A stretch of 64,000 bases of DNA from Scylla paramamosain (GCF_035594125.1 NC_087152.1:14740001-14804000); one strand, 5' to 3'; numbered from the stretch's first letter, positions 12,700-25,729 are shown. Notes: a model not told the origin generated them from the sequence alone. Program-made: numbers and translations.

Positions 12700-14046
12700 G
12701 AGCGCCGTGGACCTTACCAGTGGGTATCCTGCGTCTCCTGCCACACCCGTTCTTCACCCTTGCTGCTACATCGAACACAGATTGGTATTACTATTGATTG
12801 TAGCAGTTCGGTAACCTAACTCGCATTAACATTGCAGCATAACCTTATTACTGTTGCTTTTTGTTTTCAAAAAGTGAGCCGAGTGTAGGATTCAATGTCC
12901 ACTTTATGCTGGAGAAGCTATTCCTATATATTTTTTCCTCTTGTACATACAATCATAGTACCTTTTTAAGCGTGGACATTTTCATCAAAGGCTTTTTTTT
13001 TTTGCAAGTCATTTTTATAATCGTTGTTCTGATGCTAAAAGAAAAATATTCATTTGTGGCAAGAGAAGAAACACTGTCACATCCTGCACACCACATCATT
13101 ACAGGCTTGAGTGAGGGTAAGCACGGCTTCCACATCCACCAGTGGGGAGTTGTGGATGATAATTGCGGATCCACTGGTGGTCACTACAATCCTCTTGGCT
13201 ACAACCACTCTGCCCCCAACGCCACAGAGCGGCACATGGGTGACCTCGGCAACGTGCTAGCAGAGACCATCAACTCTGGGGCCACCATCGCCAATGTAGT
13301 CGTGAGTTGTTTCACTCTTACCAACACCGACGCATACATAAGCTAGTTAACTTCCACACTTCCACAGCACCAGGGCAAGTCTCCTTAACGTTGAATTGCG
13401 CTGCTACAGACACACTTACAAAACAAATAGAAATCGATTATCGCAACAACACCCCAGTACAGATACACACTTGATTCTCTTGCCTCTCCGATGCACTTAG
13501 CTCCCATTCCCTAATACCGACAGCCAAATTTAATTCTCTAATATGCGTGTCAAGCAACAACCCATTGAAACTCTAAATTCCTTTAGTTGTATTTCAACGT
13601 TTTCATTTTGCAGAAAGATGGTATATTGGAACCTTTCTCTCTCATAGAAATGTAACTGCCTTTTCTGCAAGTATATCAATTAGTGCTAGAAATATGTGCT
13701 AGAATCTAAAAAATGTTAATTATCCCAAGTGATTAACTCTAACCTGCCGTGACGCACCTGAGGGAAGCTACTCGCGTCACGGGCCGGGCTGGGGAAAACC
13801 CATGCGGGATATTCCGGGAACACCTTTAGGACTAACCCTTCTCCTCACTGCCGCCAGATCACGGACAAAATCTTGACACTGTCTGGCAAGTACTCCATCG
13901 TAGGGAGGGCCATCGTGGTGCATAAAGACGAGGACGACCTGGGGATGGGAAACAACTCTGGATCACTCAAGACAGGCAACGCCGGGAGTAGGGTTGCCTG
14001 CTGCACCGTGTATTTAACCAAGGCACCCGAGGCACCCAAACAATAA
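10041..14046 (+). CDS. ecCuZnSOD: Membrane-anchored/extracellular Cu/Zn superoxide dismutase (gene span)
   Basis: Catalyses dismutation of superoxide to hydrogen peroxide and oxygen. Four coding exons (10088-10210, 12491-12599, 13105-13301, 13858-14046) join in phase 0, 1, 0 to give 205 aa. Residues 6-27 form one hydrophobic segment, a signal anchor or uncleaved signal, so the enzyme should face the outside or lumen. Copper ligands are His87, His89, His104 and His165; zinc ligands are His104, His112, His121 and Asp124. The active-site Arg is Arg188, and Cys98 can pair with Cys191 or Cys192. NxS/T sites at Asn54, 75, 111 and 116 fit a secreted or surface protein. Family assignment is firm. Orthology to the extracellular SODs known from crabs and crayfish is inference. 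Intron 1 holds a LINE tail and CA/TTTA arrays. Confidence 0.93.
10088..10210 (+). CDS. ecCuZnSOD: SOD coding exon 1
   Basis: Starts at the ATG of [13 protein letters not shown] and ends in GAG followed by gtaagt. It encodes 41 residues: a short basic start, one membrane segment and a linker ending EPVIVE. An acceptor (cttcccacag) ends at 10040, so a 47-base 5' UTR piece belongs to this exon. An upstream non-coding exon is implied but not located. Confidence 0.88.
10605..10820. mobile_element. Foldback MITE-like element copy (SOD intron 1)
   Basis: Shares the outer arms (ttctgaacgctt ... aacgtttctgaa), the internal ggctaatcattt block and the atggcctttgg block with the copy at 8416-8649. Confidence 0.6.
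11117..11880 (-). mobile_element. LINE 3' part with reverse-transcriptase tail
   Basis: The minus strand at 11266-11574 encodes a frame containing [11 protein letters not shown] and [15 protein letters not shown], the usual end of a non-LTR retrotransposon reverse transcriptase. Further degenerate sequence lies 5' of it to about 11880 and the 3' tail runs down to about 11117. It is truncated and antisense within SOD intron 1. Confidence 0.75.
12161..12360. repeat. (CA)n followed by (TTTA)n
   Basis: CA array with CC interruptions (12161-12239), then an imperfect TTTA/TCTA array to 12360, in SOD intron 1. Confidence 0.95.
12491..12599 (+). CDS. ecCuZnSOD: SOD coding exon 2
   Basis: Acceptor ccccag at 12490 and donor gtgaga at 12600. 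It encodes [20 protein letters not shown] and on through a GNIT motif, which correspond to the first beta strands of the SOD barrel. It ends in phase 1 and completes a Gly codon with exon 3. Confidence 0.88.
12668..12696. repeat. (GT)n microsatellite in SOD intron 2
   Basis: Perfect GT array about 70 bases after the exon 2 donor. Confidence 0.95.
13105..13301 (+). CDS. ecCuZnSOD: SOD coding exon 3 (metal-binding core)
   Basis: Acceptor attacag at 13104 and donor gtgagt at 13302. It encodes the SOD signature GFHIHQWG and the zinc loop, with HYNPLGYNH and RHMGDLGN. Length is 197 bases, restoring phase 0. Confidence 0.95.
13858..14046 (+). CDS. ecCuZnSOD: SOD terminal coding exon
   Basis: Acceptor ccgccag at 13857. 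It encodes the last copper ligand in [11 protein letters not shown] and the signature [10 protein letters not shown], ending at TAA (14044-14046). Confidence 0.95.
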   Translation: MTDKILTLSGKYSIVGRAIVVHKDEDDLGMGNNSGSLKTGNAGSRVACCTVYLTKAPEAPKQ

Positions 14047-14550
14047 TCCGGCATGGGCTGTTTCAGTACAAGGCTTTATTTCAACATGAAAGTGGTGACA
14101 ACAGATTGCCAGTATCAACATACTGGCGTTCTATATTGAGTGTTAAGTAAATTAATTTGATGTACCTAATTTGAAAGGTCAGTATTAACTTATTGTACAG
14201 GGCTTAGTGTGCTAGGCCAGTTTCCTGCCGTACCCCGCGGACCGAGTTTCCGCCTTGCGACAGGTGATATAGCACTTAAAAGAGAGATTCAGTGTCAAAA
14301 TTCTTTGTGTAAAGTTCATTATAATTTTAAGTCTTTCTTCTGCCTTGAAGTCTTTTCTGTACGGGTGGTCTTATCAGCGTTGAACGAGGCGGGACTTCAC
14401 TGTGAGGTTGTGTGACTTGTAGGATGAATGTATAGACCCCTGTGTATTTTTGTTTGAAGAAGCTACTTTGGCATGTTTTCATATTGTAATGACGTCATAA
14501 TTCACGATGTCATTCCATTATTTCAGAGGTCAAGTTAAAGACACATTAAC

Positions 14551-14669
14551 TTTGTAAAATTGCAGTACTGAAATTACTTTTACTCATTACAATGATAGTG
14601 AGTCAGCTGTTTGTAAAAATGCAATACTGAAATTACTTTTACTCATTACAATGATAGTGAGTCAGCTGT
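14551..14669. repeat. 59-bp tandem duplication, SOD 3' flank
   Basis: Two copies of a 59-60 base unit beginning tttgtaaaa and ending gtgagtcagctg, differing at few positions. Confidence 0.9.
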
Positions 14670-14684
14670 TTCTATTCATGATGT

Positions 14685-14858
14685 TAATATTATACTGTAA
14701 TTACTGATCTCCCTGACGGAAATGTACATTACTAAAAGATAAATAAAATTTATATAAAAGTACGAGATTGGTAATATTATACTGTAATTACTGATCTCCC
14801 TAACGGAAATGTACATTACTAAAAGATAAATAAGATTAATATAAAAGTACGAGATTGG
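14685..14858. repeat. 87-bp tandem duplication carrying a poly(A)-like motif
   Basis: Two copies of an 87-base unit beginning taatattatactg. The first contains AATAAA (14742-14747). The second has AATAAG at the same place. Confidence 0.9.
14742..14747 (+). terminator. Possible SOD poly(A) signal
   Basis: AATAAA about 0.7 kb after the SOD stop codon, in the first copy of the 87-base duplication. It is the first clear hexamer downstream that I noticed; use is not shown. Confidence 0.35.
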
Positions 14859-15901
<1,043 letters not shown>

Positions 15902-16587
15902 CAAATACATACGACAGACAGGCAAGCAGACAGACAGATAACCAGATAGAGGCACAGACCATTATATACGTAGATAGAAACTGACCGGAATTTAAGCAGA
16001 GACATAGAAGATAAAAAAAAAAAAAACACATATTAAACTTAATTACTGAAACAAGATGATTACCTAGGATGCTGTTGTTTTTCTATGTCTTGAGGATGTC
16101 GACGCAAGTACGCCACCTCTGCTACAGCCACCCCGACAAAAAACGCTGGGCAACATCCACAGAGTTAAACCAGAGTGTGTTTGACATGTTATACTACCAC
16201 TTCAAGAATACCTTGCTTGTGTACGCACGTATTGCGATCGCATTACTAAACTGCAATGATTGTTCCTGTGTACTGACTTGTTATAGATGCATAAACCACT
16301 TCACTCGCGTCACTTTTCACAGCAAATTATCTCGAAAAATACATAAAGAAGAGATGAAGATTGACGTTTTTTAAATTACGTTGCATAGAGACATAGTTTA
16401 AGAGGGAATCTGTTAAACGCCTTTGAAGAGTATAAGGAATATAACAAGGGTGGCATAAAATCGCCAATGTCGGTAATGAGGACAGGATAAGAAATAACAG
16501 GCTCTACCTTGGAAAAGTTAGATTTAACTCTACAAAATCTATAAAATAAAAAAAATAAAAAACATATATTTATTGACATTTTTTTTT

Positions 16588-17085
16588 TATTTCAATATTT
16601 TTTTCCTACTCTTCAAGTTTTAGAATTCTGTAATTTTGAAACTGACTTTTTAATCGAAAAACTTGATGTACTTTTCTCCCAGATCAGAACCTTAAAGAAT
16701 ACTAGAAATAAAAAATCAATCTCAATTTTTTTCTTTCTGATATTATACAGATGCTCCTTAGTTAAAAGAGATATTCTACAATTTCAAATATTCTTTTGAG
16801 TCCACAGAAACGGTGCGTATATAATAATATTAAATTTTACCAACATTTCACTTTTAAGTAAAAAATTAGGAAGTAAAGAAATATACTTTTTTGATTGATA
16901 TAAACCTTTTATACCAATATTTTTCTTTTACTTTTAATGTTTTATAATTACGTAATTTTGAAAACAAAGTTTTGTAATCATATTTTTTTCTATTTTTTTT
17001 CCAGAGCTGTAAAAAGATCGTGCAAAAATATGTATTTCATTTTTTTATTTGATAATATAGCTGTGTTCCTTAATTAAAAAAAAAA
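16588..17085. repeat. AT-rich diverged tandem duplication
   Basis: Two diverged units about 325 bases apart share ordered blocks: caatatttttttc, gtaattttgaaa, cccagagc/cccagatc, and gctccttagtt/gttccttaatt. The region is very AT-rich. Confidence 0.55.
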
Positions 17086-17299
17086 TAAATATGAAGAAAC
17101 TGGCTCTCAAATAGAGTGAAATAGATTATTATGTTCATTTGAGATAAAAGCTAATTTTTTTTTTTCTTTTCCAGTTAAGATCTATAGCAATATCAACAAT
17201 ATAGCTTATCGGTGCCGCGTGCCCTCTCCTCTGAGTGAGATCGTACTTACAGAACTTTCTTCGTCCATCATGCGACTTCCGCTCGCATTCTGAAAGGCA

Positions 17300-17480
17300 C
17301 TGCCGTCTCATCACAACTATTTTCAAAGGCCACCGAGATTATTAGATGAGTTCTCAAGAGTGTTTCCCCTGTTAATGGTATAGAAATATTGTTAATCTAT
17401 CACTGGAACCACAAGAACACCCTTAAAAATTTGTCACTTCAACTAGTCTTTTGAATGTAGCGGAGCTGTGGTGGGCAAGT
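17300..17480. mobile_element. Foldback element copy, one arm plus centre
   Basis: Contains actattttcaaaggcc, the gagttctcaagagtgtttc block, a ttgttaatctatcactgg block and a tagtcttttgaatgtag arm, matching the family at 46585 and 29341. Confidence 0.55.
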
Positions 17481-18621
17481 ATTTCATAACACGGGCCGAT
17501 TCAGGGGACACTCGTCTCTCCACCTGCTTAATTTTTCGGCAAGCTGAACCCGGAGCACTATCTTAAACATTATCTCTGCCTTTTAATAAATGTAGGACAG
17601 AGATAATAGAGAACACAGGTAGGACAGTTCAAGTAAAGACGTAAACAGAACAGTGTAGAATTGGTATGATGTTATCTTATCATTTTAACATTTTAACTTA
17701 ATTTTTCTGAAACGGTCATCATTGGATTTTGTCTGTCTTGTCTCCAGTCATTAGCTTGTAAATCTAACTCTGGGTGTAGTGACCTTTATGCTATATTTGT
17801 ATGCCAGTTAGGTACGTACAGGGGCGGTACTGGAGACAATGCGTCCTTCAGAGTAAGACGAAAACTGATTTCTTTTTTTCTCTTCTTTTCTGAGTCTCGC
17901 ATCACTGAAGGAAAATTGTACATACAGATTACAAAGGAGTAAGTTTCCGTGTCTCTGCTTCATTCCTCTGACTGGCTTCTACGACATGAAAAAAAAGAGA
18001 CTATCATACGGCCATGTTTTCCTGCCAATTCGTATCTTACGGCAGTATTTTCGGTATGTCGCAGGTAAAGAGATTTCTATCCCAACAACATCCGTGGACA
18101 GACTATAGAAGAAAGAAACAAAAGATGGCGTATAGTTTGGTGGACACCAACCGCCACTTCTGAAAGAGACCAGTTACCACCATGCATCCATCATACCAAT
18201 TTTTTTTCATTTCATATTTTCAGTTGATCGTTTGTCACTTTATAAATCTATTCCTCTATTCCTTCGAATAATTAATATCCAGTAACGACAATTAATTATC
18301 TATACTTAACCCCGAAAGCCAAGACATTGTGTCTCCATAACCCCTTGTTTCATCGTAAGATGAGTTTCCTAGCTCCCTTTTTCCATTCCTTTCAATTACC
18401 TTGTACGAACATGCAGAGAGTACTACGGCGGCTTTTTTCCAACCTTGCTACAGAGTATGGCCACGCCGCCTCCCTACCACATAAGAGGGTATTATAATAA
18501 GTGTAATAGTAAAAATCACTGATACCAGTTTGTTGTCTGAATCGCTAGTCACCGGTGTATCTTTCCATCTTCACAATGAATAAAGGTTCTCTGCAGTTCT
18601 TTGGTGAATCCACATTATTTA
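17481..18621. other. Intergenic, nothing recognised
   Basis: Short open frames only. I see no transposon ends or splice pairs that I would defend. Confidence 0.5.
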
Positions 18622-18798
18622 AGACCATATTCAAAAACACTTCTGCCCCTCACCTCTACTACTTTCAAAAGCTTTAATGAAGTCACTCAGATTTTTAAAG
18701 GTGTTTTATGATTACAGTGACTGATTAACTGGCTAATCATCTTTACGGCCTTTGAAAATACTCGGGGTGAGAAAGCAAAGTGTCTCTGAATATGGGAC
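18622..18798. mobile_element. Foldback MITE-like element, short copy
   Basis: Arms gaccatattcaaaaacact and tgtctctgaatatggg, with the shared ggctaatcatctttacggcc block inside. It lacks part of the centre of the copy at 8416. Confidence 0.6.
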
Positions 18799-19734
18799 TT
18801 AATCTGATACATTTCTGGCTGCCAATATGCGTGTTTTTGTTGAATTTACTTCCTATGTATCTCTTATACCTCCCTAACCTCTTCTTTTCTATTCTGATGC
18901 ACCAAGGAGGAGGTTAGGCACTGGAGCACTGAGTCATCCCATCTAATCACTCTCCTCACCCGGGTGTTGCCGCCACTTGAGCCGCGTCGCCTTGGTAACA
19001 GATACAAGTGTAGTCTCATATTTTTACCTCACGCACAACATCCTCAAAGTGTTGCTTACGTGAAATTAATATCGGAATATATCGCTACAATCATCACGTT
19101 AATCTGCGCTGTGACTATATGTTCTACGTTTTTTTTTTTTTTTATCCTTTGAGTCTCGGTATCTTCTGAAAATTTCTTACCTGAAGCCTATAATGGACCG
19201 ACTATCAGATCACAGCAGTCGATTTACTCTTGGCTTCCGTGACATCTATTAATTTATACCGATGAAGGATAAGTAGCAGAGCGCACCGTCCGTAGCGCGT
19301 CCCTGACCTCGACATGAAGTTACTGGAAGGATAACTAAACACGGAGGCGACTAGTATATAAAAATACTCTTAATTCTCCTGTTTCGCTCACGTCGTAAAG
19401 TGCAGAATATACGTGTACTACAAATTCATGAGCAAATCTTATGCAGTGTTGTAATAAATCGAGTACAGTGGAGGTATACTTGAGGTGAAGCTATGGCATT
19501 ATATTATATAGAGTTGTTAGACAGATAGATAAGTAGATAAGCAACAAAAACACGTGTATAAATAGACAGATGGATAAACATGGGCAGTCAGACAGAGGGA
19601 AAGATTAGAAGAAAAAAAAACATAAAGAGCCTTAGACAGATAAAGGGATACAGACATGCTTATCTATCTAACCACATGCATACATTATATACATACATAT
19701 GAGTACATGCACACATATACACACGCACACATGC

Positions 19735-19767
19735 AGATAGATAGATAAAAAAGATAGGTAGATATAT

Positions 19768-19798
<31 letters not shown>

Positions 19799-19850
19799 TA
19801 GATAGACAGAGACTGACAGACAGACAGATAGATAGATAGATAGATAGATA
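19735..19850. repeat. (GATA)n-type array
   Basis: Imperfect GATA/GACA tetranucleotide array with short GATATATA interruptions. Confidence 0.93.
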
Positions 19851-20154
19851 ATCGATAAATAGATTAGATATTTTACACCGTGATCTGTCCAATAGAGACA
19901 TGAAAGTATGATCCAGAGGAATGCACTCGTGCAATTATAATTATCACATACTTCCCCGCCGGTGAGTTCCTGTTATATCTGCTGCAAATATGTACTTACT
20001 ACTCGCCTTCACAGAACTCGATGATCCGCGATGAATTTCAAATGTACCCGAGCTAATATTTCACAAGTACGATGAAAAATAGGTTGAAGAATGTTAAGTG
20101 ATAAATAGCTTGTATATTATAGATCAGCAAGGGCTTCGTTACCCATTAGTCAAG

Positions 20155-20155
<1 letters not shown>

Positions 20156-20226
<71 letters not shown>
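20156..20226. repeat. (CA)n(GA)n compound microsatellite
   Basis: CA array to about 20190 followed directly by GA to 20226. Confidence 0.97.
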
Positions 20227-20227
<1 letters not shown>

Positions 20228-20879
20228 TGTTTTTGTCTGGGTTTGCTGAGCACAATAATAATGGTGGCTATTACCAGCACAAACAGCCACTCTCCCCGCC
20301 ACCACAGCCGTGAATCACTTGGCGGCAGAGAGAAAACACAAGGTATTTGAGTCCGCCTTGTTGCCGCCGGGGAGCCTTGTGGGGCCTCAGCATCTATAGG
20401 CAAGTGCACTGAGCAGGTGTTAGGGTGTGGTTATTGCAGCATTTGCTCATTGGTGGAACGATTCTCAGCAGCCAATCACCGACGGAACTTGCTCGCACAC
20501 CCCCGACACACCTCCACAGTAGGGAACCCAAGAACTAATGTTTGGTTTGCGTAAGGATGAAACTTGCGTGAAGTACGATTCACCAACTGACCTTGTGACA
20601 ACGGTTTCCACAACCCAACCCACGGTGAGTGAAGCGTCGCGACCACCTCTTTTCGGACACTTTTCAAAACTAATAATTAGCTGTGGATGGTAATTCTGTT
20701 TTCTCAGGATTAGCTTTGTTCATTTCACAGGTGGACAGGTCGTGGTGGGTGACTGCGACGTATCTCCTCCCTGCTGATATCCACTGGGAGGCAAATATGT
20801 TGATATTACATCGATCTGCTGACGAAGACTCGGCCTGGCAACAGCGGCATGCGGCTTCTTGGCCTCTCGGCTGCCTCGA

Positions 20880-20969
20880 CTAGCTTTCGCTGCGCTACGA
20901 TCTGGTGGCGCCGCGCACCCTCACTCGGCCACCAACATTCGCTGTGTCCACACGTTTCACTCCACCTCG
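20880..20969 (+). other. Possible 5' non-coding exon
   Basis: A GC-rich stretch (ctggtggcgccgcgcacc) ends in a good donor, cctcg before gtaagt at 20970. It lies 5.4 kb upstream of the aldolase start codon on the same strand and could be its leader exon. Nothing in the sequence proves that link. Confidence 0.2.
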
Positions 20970-20975
20970 GTAAGT

Positions 20976-22598
20976 GCCTACGTGATCAAACGGCGATGAG
21001 TACTGGTGTGTTGCCATTACAGAGAGAGCAGTTCTACACAGGATTTATTTGAAATGTTCCAGATGTCGCTATTCAAACATTTTATGATAATAATGCAAAT
21101 TTAATGTCATGCAGGACAAACATTGCCAACCCACTTTACTGTAGAGGTCATGTACCGTGCCCGCGGGTGATCCTTGGGTCCATGGGGTGACAGGGAAGAC
21201 TAACTGCTATTCTATAAGTTCTTCACATCTCTACTGTACAACTGCAAATTTAGACAGTGATATATCACATCTTTGCTATAGTGGAAATAGAAAAATGACA
21301 ATTACGTATCGAGAATAGGCAGCTGGGTGGAAGCGAGAAGAGTGAGCCTCAGGGAGGGTGGTGATAGGGAGTGAAGTCGCTGGGTTGGTTCCGTACACTT
21401 GCGTTACCACGTCACACACTCGCTCCCAGACAAGTGGTGGAGATCTGCGGCCCGCACCTGTTACGAACTTTAATTATTCTGACGGTGATCGAGCCCAGCT
21501 TTAGTGAAGATTATTTAGAAATGTGTTAATTATCACTTTCGTTTTATAAAATTGCAGGTGTGTTAAGTTTATTGTGAAGAAAGTTCGTCGTGTTCTACCT
21601 TTAGGTAGTGTTCAGACTACGCTAGTCTGAGTCAGTCTCTACCTTAGCCGGATCGTTCGTTGTCTTGAGTAAGGTTAAATGCTGTGTGTGGACTTGGAAG
21701 CATTTTAATAGTAGGATTTTGCTGGCACTCACAGCAACGATGAAAATGTTTTTTTTTTTTTTTTATAGACTTCTCATTACTGCTTCATGAACATCATAGG
21801 CATCATAAAAATCATCATCATCATCATTAGTCCGTGAACGACGTTGTTATACTTTTGAGATTCAACATTCATCCTTATGCCAGATAAGACTAACCAGCCA
21901 ATGTCATTCTTACTTTTTGTAAAACTATCATTTCGTAATTTTTCTGCCTGCTTTTGTCACATCCGCTAAATGCTCCCAATGACAGACACTCGAATGCTGA
22001 CTGACAATATTTCGGTTGGTAAAGCGAACACCTGAACAACCAGTAATGTTACGAATCCCTTCCCTGCACCATCACTGTTCCAGCCATCTCTGTCATAAGT
22101 TTCAATTGAATACATTGTTGTTGTGTGGCTGTACAGCGCAATTAAAATAGGATGTGGGAACATCATTCCTCCACAAACACGATAGAAATATGATTGCAAA
22201 GACATGCGCTAACAAGACAAGGAAAGATATAGTACTACACTAACATTTCTCCATATGTAATGAACAGTTTCGCAATAAAACTTAGTGACCTTTACGTTTT
22301 TCCTTCCACAACCAACCTCCATCAAGGTTTGGTGCTACTTTCTCCTGACCACGCACGCTGCTGCTGCGCCGGCATAAAGGTTGAGTTTCGAAGAGTTGCC
22401 TATCCTATATTCTATACGTATTTAGATGCCGCGTACTCCATGACGCTTGTTACTTCACTTGAATGGCCCTAGATAATCTGACTCAGCGAGAATCAGACAC
22501 CAAGGGGCTAGAAAGTTTCCAACTATTCCATCATTCACTTTTTTTTTGTTGTTGTTGTTGTCAGTCATGCTTTTCGGAACTTTAATTAAACTTGTAAC
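20976..22598. other. Intergenic, nothing recognised
   Basis: Apart from short T runs (near 21750) and a short (CAT)n run near 21810, I see no named feature. Confidence 0.5.
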
Positions 22599-22621
22599 AC
22601 ACACACACACACACACACACA

Positions 22622-22652
<31 letters not shown>
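22599..22652. repeat. (CA)n then (AT)n
   Basis: CA array to about 22621, then a TA array at 22628-22652. Confidence 0.95.
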
Positions 22653-22659
<7 letters not shown>

Positions 22660-22812
22660 GAAGCTATAGTAGTCAAGAGATTTATTTCTATTAGCGTAGT
22701 ACTTGCTTCAGCTTGTTTGTTCCTACCACCTTTCTCCCACTCGTCTTATTGTAGAGGTTCCGGTTTTTGCTAACAGAGGTATTTGGAAACTTGTAACGCA
22801 AAGAAGTGAGAC

Positions 22813-22816
<4 letters not shown>

Positions 22817-22860
<44 letters not shown>

Positions 22861-22885
22861 AGAGAGAGAGAGAGAGAGAGAGAGA
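22817..22885. repeat. (GT)n(GA)n compound microsatellite
   Basis: GT to about 22859 joined to GA to 22885. Confidence 0.97.
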
Positions 22886-24398
22886 TCAGTCGTATTTGTA
22901 CCCTTATCATAATATATAATACGTCAGCGACTAGATACTTGCGATCGTTTCTATTTTCCATGAAGCGTAGAAATGCGTGTGATGTCAGTTTTAATAAGTA
23001 TACACTAGACTGATGTTAATTATCTCATTGTTATGGCGCCTAATGCAGCCAATCTACATCTGTCAGTCATGAACTATAAAACAAAATCTAAAAATATTCT
23101 GCAGATTCCTAGAAATACTCGTTCTACAACCACATTTAACGAGTATTTAAAAGAACTGGTACGGTTTTGAATTAATGTCGCCATACAGGGAAGAAAATGT
23201 CAAATAGAGGACAAAATTAAGTTCATTGATAAGACGATAAAGATCTTGACTGATAGAGTCAGGGATACTACGACTGCTAGAAAGGCTAGTGAACCTGCTA
23301 TCCTTATCTTTGTGCCACAATTATCCATACGAATGAATAAACTGAAGATACACATGAACATTAGTGAAAAATAGAACGTGGCAAGTGTACAGACATTAAT
23401 TTCAAGAGGGGATTATATAAATTTATGAATGATGATGACAGGTTTAAAGTGCTCACGGAATTCCTTTTATAAATCAACTATCCTTTTGCAGCCAACTTAC
23501 GCTCTTAGGTACAGCGGTATGGAAAGAAAATAAATAAATAAATAAAGAAAAAAAATAAGGTTGAGGACCGTGGGCATTGCAGGACAGCCAGGGATTGTAA
23601 GTGGCTTGAAAATCACACAGGCTAAATGTCACCTCAAAAAAACACAGCGTCCTTCAGGAGACTTGTACGTGTGACGCAACAACAGCACGGCGCGTGACGA
23701 CAAAGTGATCGGTGAGGTGTGGAGCTGATGGGGAGGAGTGCTGTGAGATGTGAGTGGGGGAAGACTGAATGTGAGACAGTGCAGTGGTGGGTGAGGAGAC
23801 TGTAGGGTGTCGGACATAGGTGATGGTACGGGTGCTGTGAGATGCAGTAGAGCGAAGACTAAAAGTGAGACTGCACTATTGGGGATGAAGAGGATGTGGG
23901 GAATAAGTCTGCATGGAGGGAGTGCAGTTGGAGACATGGCGGGGTGACCTCTGTTAGCAAGTCATGAGGGAAGAACCTTTAATGCAAGCCAAGGTCATCT
24001 GTAGGCTGTATCCAGGGGGAGGGAGTCTGTCAGAGACCAGGATCACTAGGAGGAGTTGGTGTCCTTCATCAAGGAGACAAGGATGTTTTTTTTTTTTTTG
24101 TATATATCTTAGGACAATGTAGCACTGGTACTAGTTGTAGTGACGCACTATTGTAACTTTTGATGAATTATACTGACATCCTTAAAGAGATACATTTCAG
24201 TCTTAAGTCGTTAGAGAATAAGAAAACTGTCGTTAGAGAATAAGAAAACTGCAAACCCGAACAGAAGCCAGTAACGAGGAAAGACTTATAAAGGCAGAAC
24301 GCAAAGCAACAAACAAGTAACGTATGTACAAACTGTCATTTTTTCATTGCTACTTTCTGCTTGCTGAAGGCGAGATGACCATGACAGTTTGATTGATC

Positions 24399-24400
<2 letters not shown>
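22886..24400. other. Intergenic with a GTG-rich repeat
   Basis: At about 23720-23930 two copies of a unit of roughly 95 bases share gtgctgtgagatg and gaagact. A 22-base unit, gtcgttagagaataag..., is duplicated near 24207-24250. Otherwise nothing is recognised. Confidence 0.5.

Positions 24401-24431
<31 letters not shown>
24401..24431. repeat. (CA)n microsatellite
   Basis: Perfect CA array of about 31 bases. Confidence 0.95.
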
Positions 24432-24433
<2 letters not shown>

Positions 24434-24623
24434 CTATTTATATACAGAGGACGAGACATAAATGTAAACGACGAGTTAATGTTAAAAGCAAGCAGGATGA
24501 GGAAGAGGCAGGGAGGCAGGGGGAGATGCGGGTGTGCTGTCTCCATGGCAATAGAGGCGACCCCTGGCACTGTCTCCCATTCCTTATCTATATGCGAGTT
24601 GACTTTTTATATAACCTGGGAAG

Positions 24624-24627
<4 letters not shown>

Positions 24628-24690
<63 letters not shown>
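24628..24690. repeat. (CT)n microsatellite
   Basis: Perfect CT array of about 63 bases. Confidence 0.97.
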
Positions 24691-24694
<4 letters not shown>

Positions 24695-25047
24695 GAATTT
24701 ACTCACCATATTCTAGCTTCTGCCATTGAAAGGAACAATAAGGTAACTCATGTATAATCTTACGATGATTTTAGATTGTTAGCACGGGTTTTTGTGCATG
24801 TACGTATTATCATGGTATCATTATTCGTGTTCATGCATTAACCCATTAAGTAAGAGGCTTTTATAGCATTAAATTATATTACTAGGATCAAAGACCGCAG
24901 GAGGGAATTAGGAAAGTTGTGCGTTTTTTCTTCACTGGTTTGGTCAGGTCATGGTGAACTCGCACTGTTTATCGTTTTCTCTCGCCCGTTTTCTCTTGAG
25001 CCTCGAATCCCCTCATCTGTTTATGAAGAGTCGTGTTTAGATCATTA

Positions 25048-25729
25048 AGGTGCGTCCACACGTTCGAACGGTGTCCGTCGGACAAAACTGTTCCAGATAC
25101 AATAGAAAGCGGAAAGGCTCGCTGATGACGTCAGAAGCGAGCAGCAAGCGCTGTTCCGGACACTGTTTCATAGTATCGGAACTTCGGACAATGGTGGGAC
25201 AGAGGCTTGGAAGTATACGATATTGCCAGGCACACGATGACCAAAGTTAATTTGATTAGTTCCCACCAATACACCAATACACCAATACGCAGTTTCATGT
25301 AAAATGATTGCATGACTTCCCCTTTCTCCGTGTTTTTAACCAGTCCTTGCACAATTCCCTTGTCACCTTGTCCTCACACAGTGGAGCAATTATTATAATG
25401 CATAGTGCAATTTTGTTGGTTTTGTTTTTTATCTTCTTGTGCACCATGGTGATGATGTACCGCACTAGACGCTGGCAACAACCACCTGTCACCGAAATCC
25501 ACACTAACACTAACGTAAATACCTGTGTGTTGTTAACGGACATCAGCTTCGAACATTGTCTGCCGGTCTTTGATGAACAGAATAGAAACTGTGGTTACAG
25601 AGTTATCTGGTACCACTGTTGCCATATCAACTTCCCTTGTCTAAACGCTTACGACGTCATCCTGCTTCGCCTTATGATATGGTAGCAGTGTTTGCCAGAC
25701 GGACACTGTTCGACCGTGTGGACGCACCT
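25048..25729 (-). mobile_element. Harbinger-related element with transposase relic
   Basis: The left end begins AGGTGCGTCCACACG and the right end on the minus strand begins AGGTGCGTCCACACG. Similarity continues through ttcgaacggtgtccgtc versus gtcgaacagtgtccgtc. Inside, the minus strand reads ALCIIII and then CKDWLKTRRKGKSCNHF, which resembles the N-terminal region of PIF/Harbinger nucleases (W-L-x-R-R pattern). The frame is broken soon after. Flanks are TAA and TAG, a possible imperfect three-base target duplication. Confidence 0.65.

Noticed and set aside
17819..18160. A hAT element starting CAGGGGCGG
   Set aside because: The left motif looks like a hAT end, but no matching right end or target duplication was found.
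20683..21052. Two overlapping frames of 66-67 codons in GC-richer DNA
   Set aside because: No domain; the stretch fits a leader exon or promoter better than a coding exon.
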